Counted from the first letter of the stretch, positions 12,975 through 24,475 are shown. The stretch is 64,000 nt of DNA from Turritopsis dohrnii (GCA_027922465.2 BQMF02000026.1:1603644-1667643); one strand, 5' to 3'. The notes: generated by a model not told the origin, from the sequence alone. Numbers and translations: made by a program.

Positions 12975-14530
12975 GGATTTCTGCGTAGCAAGAAATACTT
13001 TACGATCGTCGTTGTTTTTCTTAGTTTTTTTGGATTTCTGCGTAAGCAAGAAAGCCTTTACGATCGTCGTTTTTCTTAGTTTTTTTTCATCTTACTGTCC
13101 AAACCTAGCGATTTTTTTTATCTCGAAGTTCATTGGTTCATGCAGCCGCCGTCTCAAAGTTCATTGGTGCGTGAAGCGCCACTATTACGAAAGGGTGCTA
13201 ATTAACTTTAATAGCGCTAGTTTATTGGCTCGATTTTCGCCATGCCATGTGATCATCCGGGTATTTTTCGACTTCACATTTGCACGCTGTTCGCATAATG
13301 GTATACTATCAGCGGTACCGAAGAAACTCACTTAGGTTTCCAAACCAAAAGTTTATTGATCAATGTGGAATATATTTAAAAGAAGATGTACACTTCCAAA
13401 ACCGAAAGTAAAGGGTAGAAAATTTATAATTTATCTTACAATGATTCTACTGTGTTCATTCTTTTCTAAAAACAAGTTTTCTAAAAACAAGTTTACAATG
13501 ATTTGTAAAAACAGTGTGTGAAAAAGGAATGCTTTCGTTTCTTGGAAAATGTTTGGGATTCTTATAAGCCTTTCTAAATACAAAAGAATGTTTGTTTCAT
13601 GTGTGGGCTGTAATGCTTTTTAAGCTCTGGGTACGTACAGCTCAGCTCAGTTTCCTCTTCAGCTCAACAAGAATGTCTAGTCTACCCTGCCTGTGCATCA
13701 TTTTATGTTTGATGTTTCTCTAGCTGCTTTTTTAGCTTATTTACTTGTGTAGTTCTTGGCTGTATTATTAATGTCTTGAATTAGGAATGGGGACTTCCTA
13801 TTTATGATAGCAAACTGAAATTTATCTTTACTGTCAGTAAATTTTAATAAATGGCGGACATCTTTTTTTAATACAAATTTCTGCTTTCAGTTATGTTTGC
13901 TAGTTTTGGTAAGTTTGGGTCATATTTTTTCATAATCCAAATCTTTGTTTACTTTTTGTGTTTGGGAGGTCTTTTCGTAATTAAGAAGATTGACCGCATA
14001 TATTGAAATACTTACGTAATCACTGTGATGATATCTGAAAGCATGTATTTAATTTAATGTTATTTTGTTCATTAAGTTTATATGCAGTTACGTACGTTTC
14101 GTATTGTGTCAGTTATACTTTCATAATGCTCTGGGGTGTATGCGTAATTAAAAATTTAACTTTTTTAGGTTTCTGTATAAAATTTTATAATCTTTTAATG
14201 AAATTTAGTTCAGGTACTGCATGTTTGTAAATTAACAATATGGCAATGGCATATTGTTAATCGTTTGATTAACAATATGTCATTGCCATATTGTTAATTT
14301 ACAAAGCACAAATTTTTGTTTTCAGTTATGTATGGATGTATTTTGCATGATCAAAATGTATGATTTACTTTTTGTGTTTGTGATTTAGTAATTCTGTTAG
14401 GAAGATTGACAAGAAATTTAATATATATTGTGGAAATGATTCAACCTTTCCTAAATTTCAAGAAAGTCTTTCTTTTTTCATAATTCAGCTGATTTTGCAG
14501 AAATCCTTATGCCTGTAAGGGCATCTTGTT
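12975..14530 (+). repeat. Family B repeat, copy B3 with duplicated left end
   Basis: Two left hairpins of the GGATTTCTGC / GCAAGAAA type lie 57 bp apart, each followed by TTTACGATCGTCG and a T-rich tract, then TTACTGTCCAAACCTAGCG. Right end: GCAGAAATCC, hairpin, GGGCATCTTGTT. The interior holds the 39-bp-arm palindrome at 14224-14305. The 5' part (AAGTTCATTGG, GAAGCGCCACTATTACG) is shared with B6. Confidence 0.7.
14224..14305. repeat. Near-perfect palindrome, 39-bp arms, 4-nt loop
   Basis: Arms 14224-14262 and 14267-14305 are reverse complements with one mismatch (a G-T pair in RNA); the loop is GTTT. Each arm also contains a smaller palindrome, AACAATATG...CATATTGTT. The corresponding part of copy B6 lacks it, so it looks like a small fold-back insertion or a local inverted duplication. 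Confidence 0.9.
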
Positions 14531-14959
14531 CTTTTTCATACTGTCCAAACCTAGCGGTTTTTTGAAATTTCGTGCGTGCATTTACATGAAACCAAAGCAC
14601 CGTGCATTGCATGTCAGCGAAAGATTTACAAAAGTTTCTTTGATCACTATTAAATGGATTTTAAAGAAGATCTACATATTTTAAGGTGAAAACAGAAAAT
14701 ATATAGAAGAAACTTATAATTATCTTGGACTGTGATCATTCTTTTCTAACTAAAAAGAAGTTCTCAACGTTTTGTAAACAGAAGAGTCAAAAGAGCTAAT
14801 TAAGGTAGAAAATACGTTTTCTTTGATATTTTATCACTTAATTGATGAAGGAATGGATACTAATCAAAAAGGTCTACATAAAACTGGGACTTTTAGTTAC
14901 TTATGGTACTGAATCAATGTACTTTGGCACTTGAAAATAGATATGTTTTTCATGTCAGT

Positions 14960-15421
14960 AAAGCACAGATCAGACTTTCTTATTACTTTCTACGTTTGTT
15001 AGCTATCTGTTCTGTCTTTGAACATCAGATTTTCAAAAATCGAGTTAAAAAAAAGGAAGTTATCTGTTCGAATTCAATTTCGGTTTCAAGAAATTATAAT
15101 TCAAACATACATGTGTTTTTCGAAGAAACGAGTTTTTTTTTTCTACATAAGCTCTTATAAAAAAAACGTATGTTATAAACAACTCATGCATGTATAATTC
15201 TTTTGTCCTCTAATAAATTAAATTGCTGGTGTGTTACAATTAGACCCTATTTACACGAGTTAGTAATTTTAAACATTATTATCGTTTATGCCTGTTTTCC
15301 ACCAGTAAGACATTTCAAGAAATAACGTTTACAAAACTTTTAAGAACTTTAAGTAAAATTTCGAAAGTATTCTTGTGGCAAGTACTTTTGCTGTTACCGT
15401 TTTGCGCCACGTGGCTCTTGT
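14960..15421 (-). mobile_element. Diverged inverted copy of the ~804-bp insert
   Basis: Read on the minus strand from 15421 it starts ACAAGAGCCACGTGGCGCAA and then follows the same block order as 5041 onward (ACGGTAACAGCAA, GGAAAACAGGCATAAACG, AATTGAATTCGAACAGATAA). The far end is not clear. A short related end is also visible near 22110-22141 (GCGCTTGT on the plus strand). Confidence 0.6.
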
Positions 15422-15443
15422 TTATATCTATACTGACGTTCAT

Positions 15444-15515
15444 GGCTTCCGTGGCACAGTTGGTTAGTATAGTCAACTGTTAACCGAAGGATCGGTGGTT
15501 TGACCCCATGTAGAT
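15444..15515 (+). repeat. tRNA(Asn)-like module, probably SINE-derived
   Basis: Shows a tRNA-like A box (GGCACAGTTGGTTAGTAT), CTGTTAACCG around an apparent GTT (Asn) anticodon, and a B box (GGTGGTTTGACCCC). The acceptor ends (GCTTCCG and TAGATCT) do not pair, so it is not a functional tRNA. The 3' flank (TTTTTCGAATTT, ATGTCATAA) matches that of the module at 15671, pointing to a shared tRNA-derived SINE body. Confidence 0.6.
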
Positions 15516-15565
15516 CTTCTGAAGTCTTTTTCGAATTTTTAAATATGTCATAAAATATTTCGATT

Positions 15566-15848
15566 TTGGATTTTTGCAAAAGCAAGAAATACATTACAAC
15601 CGGCTTTTGGTTTTTCTCCTCCGTTTTTTTGTTACTGTCTAAACCTAGCGGTTTTTACATTTCAGGTACATGTAGTTTTGTGGCGCAGTTGGCTAGTTAC
15701 TCGGCTGTTAACGGAAAGGTCGGTGGTTTGAACCCACTTAGATCGTGTAACATTTTTTTGTCGAATTTCATAAATGTCATAACATTTTTCTTTTTTCATG
15801 CTTCAACAGAGTTTGCAGAAATCTTTCTGCCCGTAAGGGCATCTTGTT
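15566..15848 (+). repeat. Short family B unit B5 containing a tRNA-like module
   Basis: Only about 280 bp long but with both ends: left hairpin GGATTTTTGC / GCAAGAAATAC, block ACTGTCTAAACCTAGCGG, right stem GCAGAAATC, hairpin TGCCC-GTAA-GGGCA and CATCTTGTT. Almost all of its interior is a tRNA(Asn)-like module (15671-15745) and its AT-rich tail. Confidence 0.7.
15671..15745 (+). repeat. tRNA(Asn)-like module inside B5
   Basis: A box TGGCGCAGTTGG and B box GGTGGTTTGAACCCAC are well preserved, with CTGTTAAC at the anticodon position. The T arm can pair (GTGG/CCAC); acceptor and anticodon stems cannot. An internal pol III promoter is therefore possible, but no functional tRNA. Confidence 0.65.
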
Positions 15849-17318
15849 TATTTTTTTTTTTCATCTTACTGTCCAAACCTAGCGATTTTTTTTATTTCGA
15901 AGTTCATTGGTTCATACAGCCGCCGTCTCAAAAGTTCATTGGTGCATGAAGCGCCACTATTACGAAAGGGTGCTAATTAACTTTAATAGCGCTTGTTTAA
16001 TGGCTTGAATTTCCGCCATGTGATCATCCGGGTATTTTTCGACTTACATTTGCACGCCATTCGCATAATGGCACACTACAGCGTGACCGAAGAAACTTCC
16101 AAAAGTTGATTGATCAATGTTGAATAGATTTACAGTTCCAAGATCGAGAGTAGAGGGTAGAAATTTATGATTATCTTACAAAGATTCTACTGTATTCATT
16201 CTTTTTTAAAAACAAGTTCTCAATGTTTTATAAAAACAGTGTGTCAAAAAGGAAAGGTTTTTTTTTTTTTTGAAAATGTCTGGTATTCTTTTAAGCTTTT
16301 CTAAATACAAAAGCTCGTTTGTTTCATCTGTGGGTTGTAATGCCTTTCAAGTTCTGGATACGTACAGCTCAGCTCAGTTTCCTCTTCAGCTCCAACAACA
16401 AGAATATCTGTCTAACCTCTGCCTGCATCATTTTATGTTTGATAGGTATTTCTCTAGCTATGTTAGCATATTTAATTGTATATATAATAGTTCTTGGCTG
16501 TATTATTATTGATGCCCTTAATTAGGAATAGGACTTCCTATTTACGATAGCAAATAGGAAACTTATCTCGACTGTCTGTAAATTTTAACTGCTTTCAGTT
16601 ATGTTTGCTAATTTGGATCACATATTTACATAAATCCAAATCTTTGTTTACTTTTTTTGTTTGGGAAGTCTTCTCGTTATTAGGAAGATTGACCGTATAT
16701 ATTGAAAGACTTACGTGATCTTTGTGATATCTTACAGCATCTATTTAAATTCATTGTTCTTTTGTTCATTAAGTTTATTGGCAGTTAACGTAAGTTTCAT
16801 ATTGTGTCAGCTGTGCTTTAAGAATTTCCTGGGGTGTATGCGTAATGAAAAATTTAATGTTTTTTTAAGTTTCTAAGTTTTTAGGTTTAAGTTTCAGCTT
16901 TGTATGTTGCTTTTGTATGTATTTCGTATCATTAAAATCTACGCTTTCCTTTTTGTCCTTAGGAATTCTGTTAGGAAGATTGACAATACATATTAAATTC
17001 ATAACATTTACATTGACTTACATGCATATTCCTTGTCTTATCTGAATTGATCACTGAAACCTTAATATCATTTCGTACCAACAAAATAAAGAACATATGT
17101 CATTCAGATATAATCAAGTTTATTGATGTTTATTGGTATAAAGTTTTGCATAGTGACAATTATGTTTTTCCAGATTTTTGGGGAGTACATGATCAGAAAT
17201 TTAATAAATATGTATTGCGGATTAAACTTTTCTTAAATTTCAAGAATGTCGTAGTCTTTCTTTTTTCATACTTCAGCTGATGTTGCAGAAATCCTTATGC
17301 CTGCAAGGGCATCTTGTT
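15849..17318 (+). repeat. Family B repeat, copy B6
   Basis: Begins after B5 with CTTACTGTCCAAACCTAGCG, follows B3 across its whole length, and ends TTGCAGAAATCCTTATGCC and GGGCATCTTGTT. It lacks the palindrome seen in B3. It contains only frame-open AT-rich stretches without recognisable proteins. Confidence 0.7.
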
Positions 17319-18842
17319 AGTTTTTTCGTTCGTTGTATATTTTTTATAGAGAGAAAAACGTACTCGTTGCGATCAGATCGTTCTTTTCTAACTAAAACAA
17401 AATTCTCAACGTTTTGTAAACAGAAGAGTCAAAAAGGTATATATTTGTTTGTTTTTAGTGGAAACATGTCTTGAGATGTCTTGAAAAGCCTGAAAACATC
17501 TTTGTTTGTTTCGTATATAGGCTGTTATGCTTTTCAAGCTCTGGATACTTAAGCTCAGCTCAGTTTCCTGTTAAGTTCCAACATCAAAAATGTTTGACTA
17601 CTCTCTGCACCACTTACTTTCAATGTTTGATGTTTTAATGTTTTTAATATTTTATATCAGTTTTTAAGTTATACACTGTCGATAATGTCCCTTATTATGA
17701 ATGGCTTTCCTAATCAGCGAATTAAAACATCTTCCAACTGTGTAAATTCAGAACACTGCACATGAAACACGATACAAAACTTTCCTTTCATTTATATAAT
17801 TTATGTGTGTGCTTGAGCATACGTAATAAGTATACGTATATACGTATAAGTATAGCTACTACTTTCAAAATCTTTGTTTACTTTTTGTGTTTTCAAAAAC
17901 CATTATGAAAACCATTCATAATGAAGAAGATTGGCGGTATATATCACATGTTTAAAGAGTACACTTAACATACGAAATCACTGTGATATCTGAAAAGATC
18001 AATAAAAGCGTAATATTTCGTTCCCCAAAAATAAAGGATGTTTATGTCATCACACAGTGTCGATTACACGTTCACAATGCCCTGGGGTGCCTATGAAATT
18101 AGAAATGCTGTGTTGTAAAAATCATTCAGCCTTATTTTCAAATTTCTTAAAGAATTTTTATAAACAGGCCATGGAATGTCAACTTAGATTAAGAATGTTT
18201 GTGGGTGTATGCCATATCAATTAAACTAAAACAAAAATGTCTGATTTCAGTTATATGCTGATTTTGGTCTATGTAGATGTATTTTGCATGACCAAAATCT
18301 GTGTGCCTTTTTGTGCTTGTCATTTAGGAAGATTGACACAAAGTTATCAAATTCAGAAATTCATATCTTTTAGAGTTATGTGCTCATTCATTGTGATATC
18401 TGCAAGGATCAATATATCCTTGATACTGTTTCGTACCAGCAAAATAAAGAATGTAACATCAGCGAGTCTATTTCTTGTCTGACTTCTTATGCACACATAT
18501 GTAGTAATTTATTTTAACTATGAATACCAATTTTAACTAACTATATTGTATTTATTGTATTTATCTATTGTTATATTTTTTATTGGGTGAAAAGCCATTT
18601 TATGGATCCCTGAAATACATTTAATAATAATAATAATGTAATTCAGATGTAATCCAGTTTATTGACAGTATATACATTATAAATCTCAGATAGTGTCAGT
18701 TATCCTTTGACAATGTCTTGGGGAGGACATGATTAGAAATGTGATGTTTTATTTCTCTTTCAAATTTCAAGTCACATGGTCTTTTATTTTTCATTTTCAG
18801 CAGATTTGGCAGAAATCCGTTTGCCTGTTAGGGCATCTTGTT
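17319..18842 (+). repeat. Family B repeat, 5'-altered copy B7
   Basis: Lacks the ACTGTCC block but follows B3/B4/B6 in its middle and 3' parts and ends GCAGAAATCC, GCC...GGGCATCTTGTT. It carries a 178-bp truncated LINE (18457-18634). Confidence 0.6.
18457..18634 (+). mobile_element. 5'-truncated LINE 3' end with 7-bp target duplication
   Basis: The segment ends in a LINE-like 3' terminus with a TAA/ATA repeat tail. It is flanked by AATGTAA at 18450-18456 and 18635-18641. The sequence on either side is contiguous in related copy B6, so this is an insertion after B7 formed. Confidence 0.75.
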
Positions 18843-19400
18843 CATTTTGTATTGCGACGGTTTCTATTTGTTGATTTATGAGAACGATGTGTAGCATAAA
18901 CATTAACTCTGATGTTCCAACCGAAAGCAACAAACACCCAACATCAAAAATCTCTCAACAAAAATATCACCACAGTAAGTCCAGGATTCCAACTATATAC
19001 ATAAATCCAGTACCAGGTACTATTCGAACAGCCTCAAAACGATCAAAGCATTAATCAACATAACTATCATAGACCTCAATTCAGAGCGCCATAAACACGT
19101 CCGTCCGCCATGTTTGCAACCCGTGCAGATTAATCTTTTCAATCAGATTAGTATTGCAACATGTAAAGTTAAGGGAGATATTAGTGCTGGTCAGTTACAG
19201 AATGATTTTAGAGGAACTATACATAATCTTATTTAATGTAATGCAACCAGGACAGTATAATGAATATCAATTGGTTGCGGTCATGTCAAATTTACTTGGG
19301 AAAAGCACACACAAGGTTGTTGACCAACTCCCCACCCCACCGTCAAAATCGTATTTTGGCTGAAATCATTTCCAATAAAATGTTTTTAATTAAATTTTAG

Positions 19401-19439
19401 ACACGAATCATCCAGGTAAACCTAAAAAGAAGAAAACAG
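19401..19439 (+). CDS. Candidate small exon, lysine-rich linker (host gene?)
   Basis: A 39-nt segment between an acceptor (AATTTTAG) and a donor (GTTGGT). In phase 1 it reads TNHPGKPKKKKT plus split codons, and joins in phase to the next candidate exon at 19638. Both are multiples of three with phase 1 at both ends, as in serial linker exons. Splicing is inferred only; the acceptor tract is short. The protein family is not recognised. Confidence 0.3.
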
Positions 19440-19637
19440 GTTGGTATTTAATTTTTCCTTTTGTGTAAAGGAACATTGACCTGTACTGTAAACCTGCAAT
19501 TTCAAAGAATAATTCGTTCTGTTTATTATAACTCACTTTTGCAGGACAGGACAGAAAAATTATTGGAGTGAACAGATCTATAGTGAATAACCAGATAATA
19601 GAATACCATACTTTTGATTATATATTGATTGTTCTAG

Positions 19638-19703
19638 GTGATGTACCACCACCACCACCACCACCACCACCAACCACTCCTCCAAAAAACAAAAGTGATA
19701 AAG
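19638..19703 (+). CDS. Candidate exon encoding a polyproline linker
   Basis: A 66-nt segment between GTTCTAG and GTAAAG. In phase 1 it encodes DVPPPPPPPPTTPPKNKSDK from a CCA repeat. It matches the phase of the candidate exon at 19401. The alternative is a CCA microsatellite with chance splice-like borders. Confidence 0.35.
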
Positions 19704-20049
19704 GTAAAGCATTTTTATGTAGCTTTTTTTCTGAAATGTCTAAATTTTATTATTTTGTGTGATGATTGTGCAAGTCATGGAGTGTAGAAAAGAAACTATT
19801 ATGGCCCATTTTATTAATATCAATTGTTTATTCAACGGTTGTTTTGTGATAGAATGAATTTAGTTATGGTTCTCTGATCAAGCCCCACAAGAATGTTTAA
19901 ATAAAAAATACTGTTTGGCTATCTGATATACACATTTTTTATGTAAAATGAGAATTCTCTAATCAGAACAATTATAAATAATTGTAAATAAATACAAAAC
20001 ATTGTACAAATGAATAGGCTTAATTGACTTAATTAAACTTTTCTGTAAG

Positions 20050-20245
20050 ATTGTCTTTCACAAACAAAGATGATAAAGTTGTATCGTTTGTTTTCCCACA
20101 TGAATTATTTCTTCAATTTCTTGGAATGGCTGGGCTAACTGTGGGAGAGGCAAGTGACATTGAAGTTGCAATGTTATCTACTAGTGATTTCATGGTGGAG
20201 TATTCACCTATAACAAATACCATCACTGCTGTTATCAAAAAGTAA
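20050..20245 (+). CDS. Candidate terminal exon of unknown host protein
   Basis: Follows TTTTCTGTAAG and stays open to a TAA at about 20243, encoding LSFTNKDDKVVSFVFPHELF onward and ending ITNTITAVIKK. The predicted peptide has alternating hydrophobic residues like a folded beta-rich domain and ordinary codon use. Its acceptor phase does not match the 19638 exon, so at least one exon would be missing between them. No family recognised. Confidence 0.35.
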
Positions 20246-21297
20246 TCTAGCCATTATGCTGATTGTATATTTTTGTTGAATTTACATATAGAACCTATTC
20301 TTACATCTCGATTTTGTAATAGAAAAAAAGGAACAAGTTTTGTTTATTTGTTTTTGCGGTATTGTTAATACAACAAGATTTCAGCTATACCTTGTTCTGT
20401 ATTGAAGTGGTCTATGCAACTTTCAATAATTGACATTCCGCTATACTCAATTTGTGTTGATATTTATGTTTATTTTGTCACTTCTAGTTATTGACAATCT
20501 TTGTATTTCAACTGTTCACCATCTTTAAACAAGCTGATTTTTTCTGGAACACTTGCTTTTGAGAGAGCTACCCATGAAAATGAAAAAACTGTATACTGTC
20601 AAGATTATGTTCTTAAAGCGATTTCGTTAACCATTTTATGTGTTTGTTTATCTATACCAAGACTATTACCAGCTCATGATATACATATTAGTCTTAGATC
20701 ATTTGACATATCGGGGATTTTTCTCATGATTGAAACATTTGACATCAACTATACTCTTTTTATTTTAATACTCATGCTGTGACACCCTTTAGATTTAACG
20801 CCCCCAACAGTAATTGTTGATTTGTCATTTCTTTGAATCTCGGAAAATACAGTTATCACAACTGCTGTTAACCCAACTGTTCGCAAATCAATAACTCAGC
20901 TATCCGGAAAGTTAGATTTCGTGGGTGATTCGTAGTTTACATGAGCTATTCGTTCAACTTGAAAAAGATTTCCCAAGTTGGACCAACTTTCTCAATGACT
21001 TAAATGACCTGTATTTTCTAGAGTGTCGAGCTCTTCTGGGATATAAAGGCAAATGTTTCAAATAGCAGAAGGATATTTGAGCGTATTATAGTATTAGGAA
21101 AAATCCGAACACCAAATATTCTTTTAAAAAATAAACGAACTAACCCTTTTTCGGTATAGCAGCGAAACAAAATATCGTATTATTACAACATCCTTGAGTG
21201 ATGTCTGTGAATATTACATTTTTGTAATGGTTAACTATTGCGGTTGAAATTCCAGCAGGGTTTTCCTAATCTGGCTTGCCCATTTTCACTTAAGGAA

Positions 21298-21374
21298 ATT
21301 ATCGCGTTAGAAAATTAACACAATTTTCGGAAAACCGCATTTATTTATATATCTTAATTTTCTAACGTGATAAT
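21298..21374. repeat. Inverted repeat, 21-bp arms
   Basis: Arms 21298-21318 and 21354-21374 are complementary except for one position (a G-T pair in RNA), separated by 35 nt. Could form a hairpin or be the ends of a very small fold-back element. No family recognised. Confidence 0.7.
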
Positions 21375-23016
21375 TATGTTAGGGATAATATCATAAATAA
21401 GGCGTTAATTGTATGCATGTTTTTCAAATGTTTTTAACGAAACAAAAAAAACATCCTTGAAACAACAGCGGAATATATTAGATATTTCCATCCTCATGCG
21501 ATCTGATGTTTTCTGACGAACAACTGCAGGCTGTTCAATTGGAGAACATCAGTTTTCGTTAGTAGTGATCGTGTAATGGATGACATAGAGAGTTTTCACC
21601 AGTGCTGTTCGGGTTCTATTTTCGGCCGAAGAACTCTGCAACTGTCGACTCGACTTTCACATTCAATGCAGCGTATCTAGCCCATTTGGAGCCATCAACT
21701 GACCACACACTGGGCTGTGAGTTGGGCAAGATAGATCAATACATTACGTATCTCTGGCGGTAAGTTAACCTAGTTAACGACTTCGGAGGGGAAGAAGAGC
21801 CAACCATAGAGGATTGATTCCCCAAGGAAGTAAAATCTGTCCGTTATTTACTCACTTACTCAAAATCTAGGTCAATAGTCTTCAATCGTATTAATTTTCT
21901 TCACTTTATTTTCCTTCGTGTTAAATGCATTGTGCGTTATTCTAGAGTAAGGTAATTACTATTGCGTCGTTTAAAATTTGTGTGGCTTAACATATAGGAG
22001 TACCAAGTATTGAATAAAAGCTGCATTTTAATCCAAAATTACACCAAATTTTAAAAGTGATTTCAAACCTTTTTGAAAATATTTAACACTGATAGGACGT
22101 TAAGGTAGCCGCTATACCGTTTTGTGCCATGTGGCGCTTGTTAAATTTTAAAATATTAAGATATTACGAGTGTTACCGACAATTTAAGTTGTTTTTGATT
22201 TGTCTTTCATAAATATCTCCTGAGAGATGTCGATATTTTACAGACGATTCTTAATCTCACACATATACTTTTCATTTTTGTTAATGTTTGTAAAAGAGAT
22301 TATCATTTTAGATAAACAATAAGTCATATGCTGGTAAAGTTTCTCGTAAAAAGAAGTGACTCTCATTAAAATCAATTTTTCAAAAAAGTACTGAAGTCTG
22401 ATGCAAGTCTGGCTAATAACACGTAAGTTATGCTTTTATTTACCAGTTTATTTGATTAAGATTATTCAACATTCGTTTTAAAACGAGATATTTTGAGATA
22501 AGTTAGACCTAATTCGTTGTTTACAGATGAAACATTCGTCATAATTAATGTACTCGTCTATAGTTTGGCATGTTCGCTTTATGAAACATTGAAATATGCG
22601 CAACTAGGAAAAATTATGCAAATTATGCAATGAATATTCGTATAATTTTAATTTTCAACCAATGAATATTTAGAATTTTAACAATTAGAATTAATTATAA
22701 GTTTAAAATATTCGCGCGAAACAATACCCACACCAGAAAAAGGGACACAGATAGCTTTTACGAGAAACAGTGAGTTGTCTATCTTTCTTTTTTACATATC
22801 TCTGGTTTCTGAAGAATTGAAAACGTTGTGGAAGTGCTTGATGAACCAGTTCTAAAGCATAGAGTTTAGAGTTTTTGGTTAGATCTTTTACATAGCTTTG
22901 TAACATGAGCCAAAATAAATTACTATAGCTATAATTACTCTTTATCCCTAGAAACATGACAACTTCAACATTGTCGATTTTGATATTCTCAATGTTTAAA
23001 GAAACAATGTTTAAAG

Positions 23017-23365
23017 GGGCTTCTTATCTTCTTACCAATATACATAGATAGTAAGGCCACCTGTGTGCAACTGGTCTCATGCACATGCGGTTTCCTGGTG
23101 TGCTAGGTACAAATATAGACATGTAATGGACATAATAAACTCTTTACCCTACTAAACCAAGCGTAAAACAGATGATTGTATAGACATGTAATGAACAAAT
23201 GAACACTTTTGTCTACCAAAACAAACGTAAGAGAGATTCTTATGACTTCTAACCAATATATATAGGTAGTATATGGTCACCCTGCGTACAACTTGTCTAG
23301 TTGTTGTACGAAGGTGGGCACAGTCGGTTTCCTGGTGCGCTAGGGTGCTATATAGGCATGAAATG
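23017..23365 (+). repeat. Diverged tandem duplication, about 215-bp spacing
   Basis: Two similar segments (about 23017-23125 and 23230-23365) share the word order TCTTAT, ACCAATATA, TAGTA, GGTTTCCTGGTG, GCTAGG, ATATAG, CATG and ATGGA. The second has extra sequence including TTGTACGAAGGTGGG. Confidence 0.6.
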
Positions 23366-24475
23366 GAAATAAAAAATTTTCATGAACGTTAAGAAATTAA
23401 ATTTTTTTGAAGTATTATTGGTTCTCTTTTAACTTTAGTTATTTGAAAATTCTTTTTGTCTACTGGGTAATGCGCGGTGTGTACCGTGGCCACCATAGTA
23501 CAGATCGGGCCACTATCGTAGTTGTTTCCTTCGTACAAGTGCCAATTTTCGTACGGAACACGCAAGTTTAATACGCGAGTTTAACTTTTACGTCAAGCTT
23601 CAAGAGAATTCTAAATCTCTCAGCCAGCGGTAATTTTTTTTCTCCAGAGCTTTTTCCGCTCGAGCGTAAAGTGCAGCTGTATGGAAACCGGCCCTTAGAC
23701 AATATGCACATACTGACTCGATTTCATTGATATCTGCATTTCGAAATGTCGACAGACAAATTTGTTTCTCTAACTTCAGAGCGAAACGGGAAATAGCATG
23801 TCAGTTTGAATTAATTGAGTGAATTACCAATGGTTTTCATTGACAGCCTGAAGGATCCAACCACTATTTTTTGAATTGGATGAGTGTATATAAAATTTAA
23901 TGTAGTCTCTTTTGAATTTATCTGACGGATATATAGCGCAAAAAATGATACCAAAGTTTATGGACTTTCACTTGAGTAAAATCACATATTGGTGAAATAA
24001 TTTGTGATGCAGTTCACTAAAATATATTTGCTAAGTAGTAAAAGTAAAGCTTTTATCTGTATAATTCTAAATGTCCGTTCGGCATAAAAAAATTCCAATG
24101 TGATTCATAACAGGATAGCTTGTTCAGTAAAAGTCCTTCATTAATGATATATATAATGATTTTTAGAAACTAGAAAGGTTTGATTAAATTGATGACCATG
24201 TTTTTTCGTAACTGTGGAGTTTTATTTTTCTCGAAAAATGCAACACATTTCGCAACAGACCCAAATGTGAACGATTCATATCTATGTACGTTTCTATTAT
24301 AAACCACATAAGCCATATAAAACATATATACCGGGTGAGTCAAAAAAAAGTATACATGTGTTTCACAAAAAATATCTTTCGATTGAATAATCTAAGTGGA
24401 AATTTTTTTTCATTTTTTTTCAGGTTAGATAATGGCGTTTAGGAGTGCGGACGTGTTTCTGGTCGCTCTAATAAT

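Larger units (their letters stand above)
14531..15562 (+). repeat. Family B-type unit B4, composite
   Basis: Begins ACTGTCCAAACCTAGCGG and follows B1/B2 closely for several hundred bases. It is then occupied by an inverted diverged copy of the ~804-bp insert (about 14960-15421) and a tRNA-like module (15444-15515). No family B right end is found before the next left hairpin at 15568, so the unit is broken. Confidence 0.55.
18843..24475. other. Mostly non-repetitive stretch without a clear gene
   Basis: About 5.6 kb lying between the family B array and copy A7. It holds candidate host exons (19401-19439, 19638-19703, 20050-20245), a 21-bp-arm inverted repeat (21298-21374), a diverged tandem duplication (23017-23365) and a possible mariner-like terminus (near 24330). 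Other open stretches up to about 90 codons (for example 20501-20782 plus, 22703-22957 minus) show no family I recognise and no supporting splice or codon evidence. Confidence 0.5.

Noticed and set aside
12913..13335. 140-codon open frame with hydrophobic residues (plus strand)
   Set aside because: Runs through poly-T tracts and repeated left-end hairpins of family B; translated repeat, not a gene.
15671..15745. Functional tRNA-Asn gene
   Set aside because: A and B boxes and GTT are present, but acceptor and anticodon stems do not pair and the module is embedded in a repeat.
15566..15949. 127-codon open frame (plus strand)
   Set aside because: Spans the B5 unit including the tRNA-like module and two T tracts; non-coding repeat.
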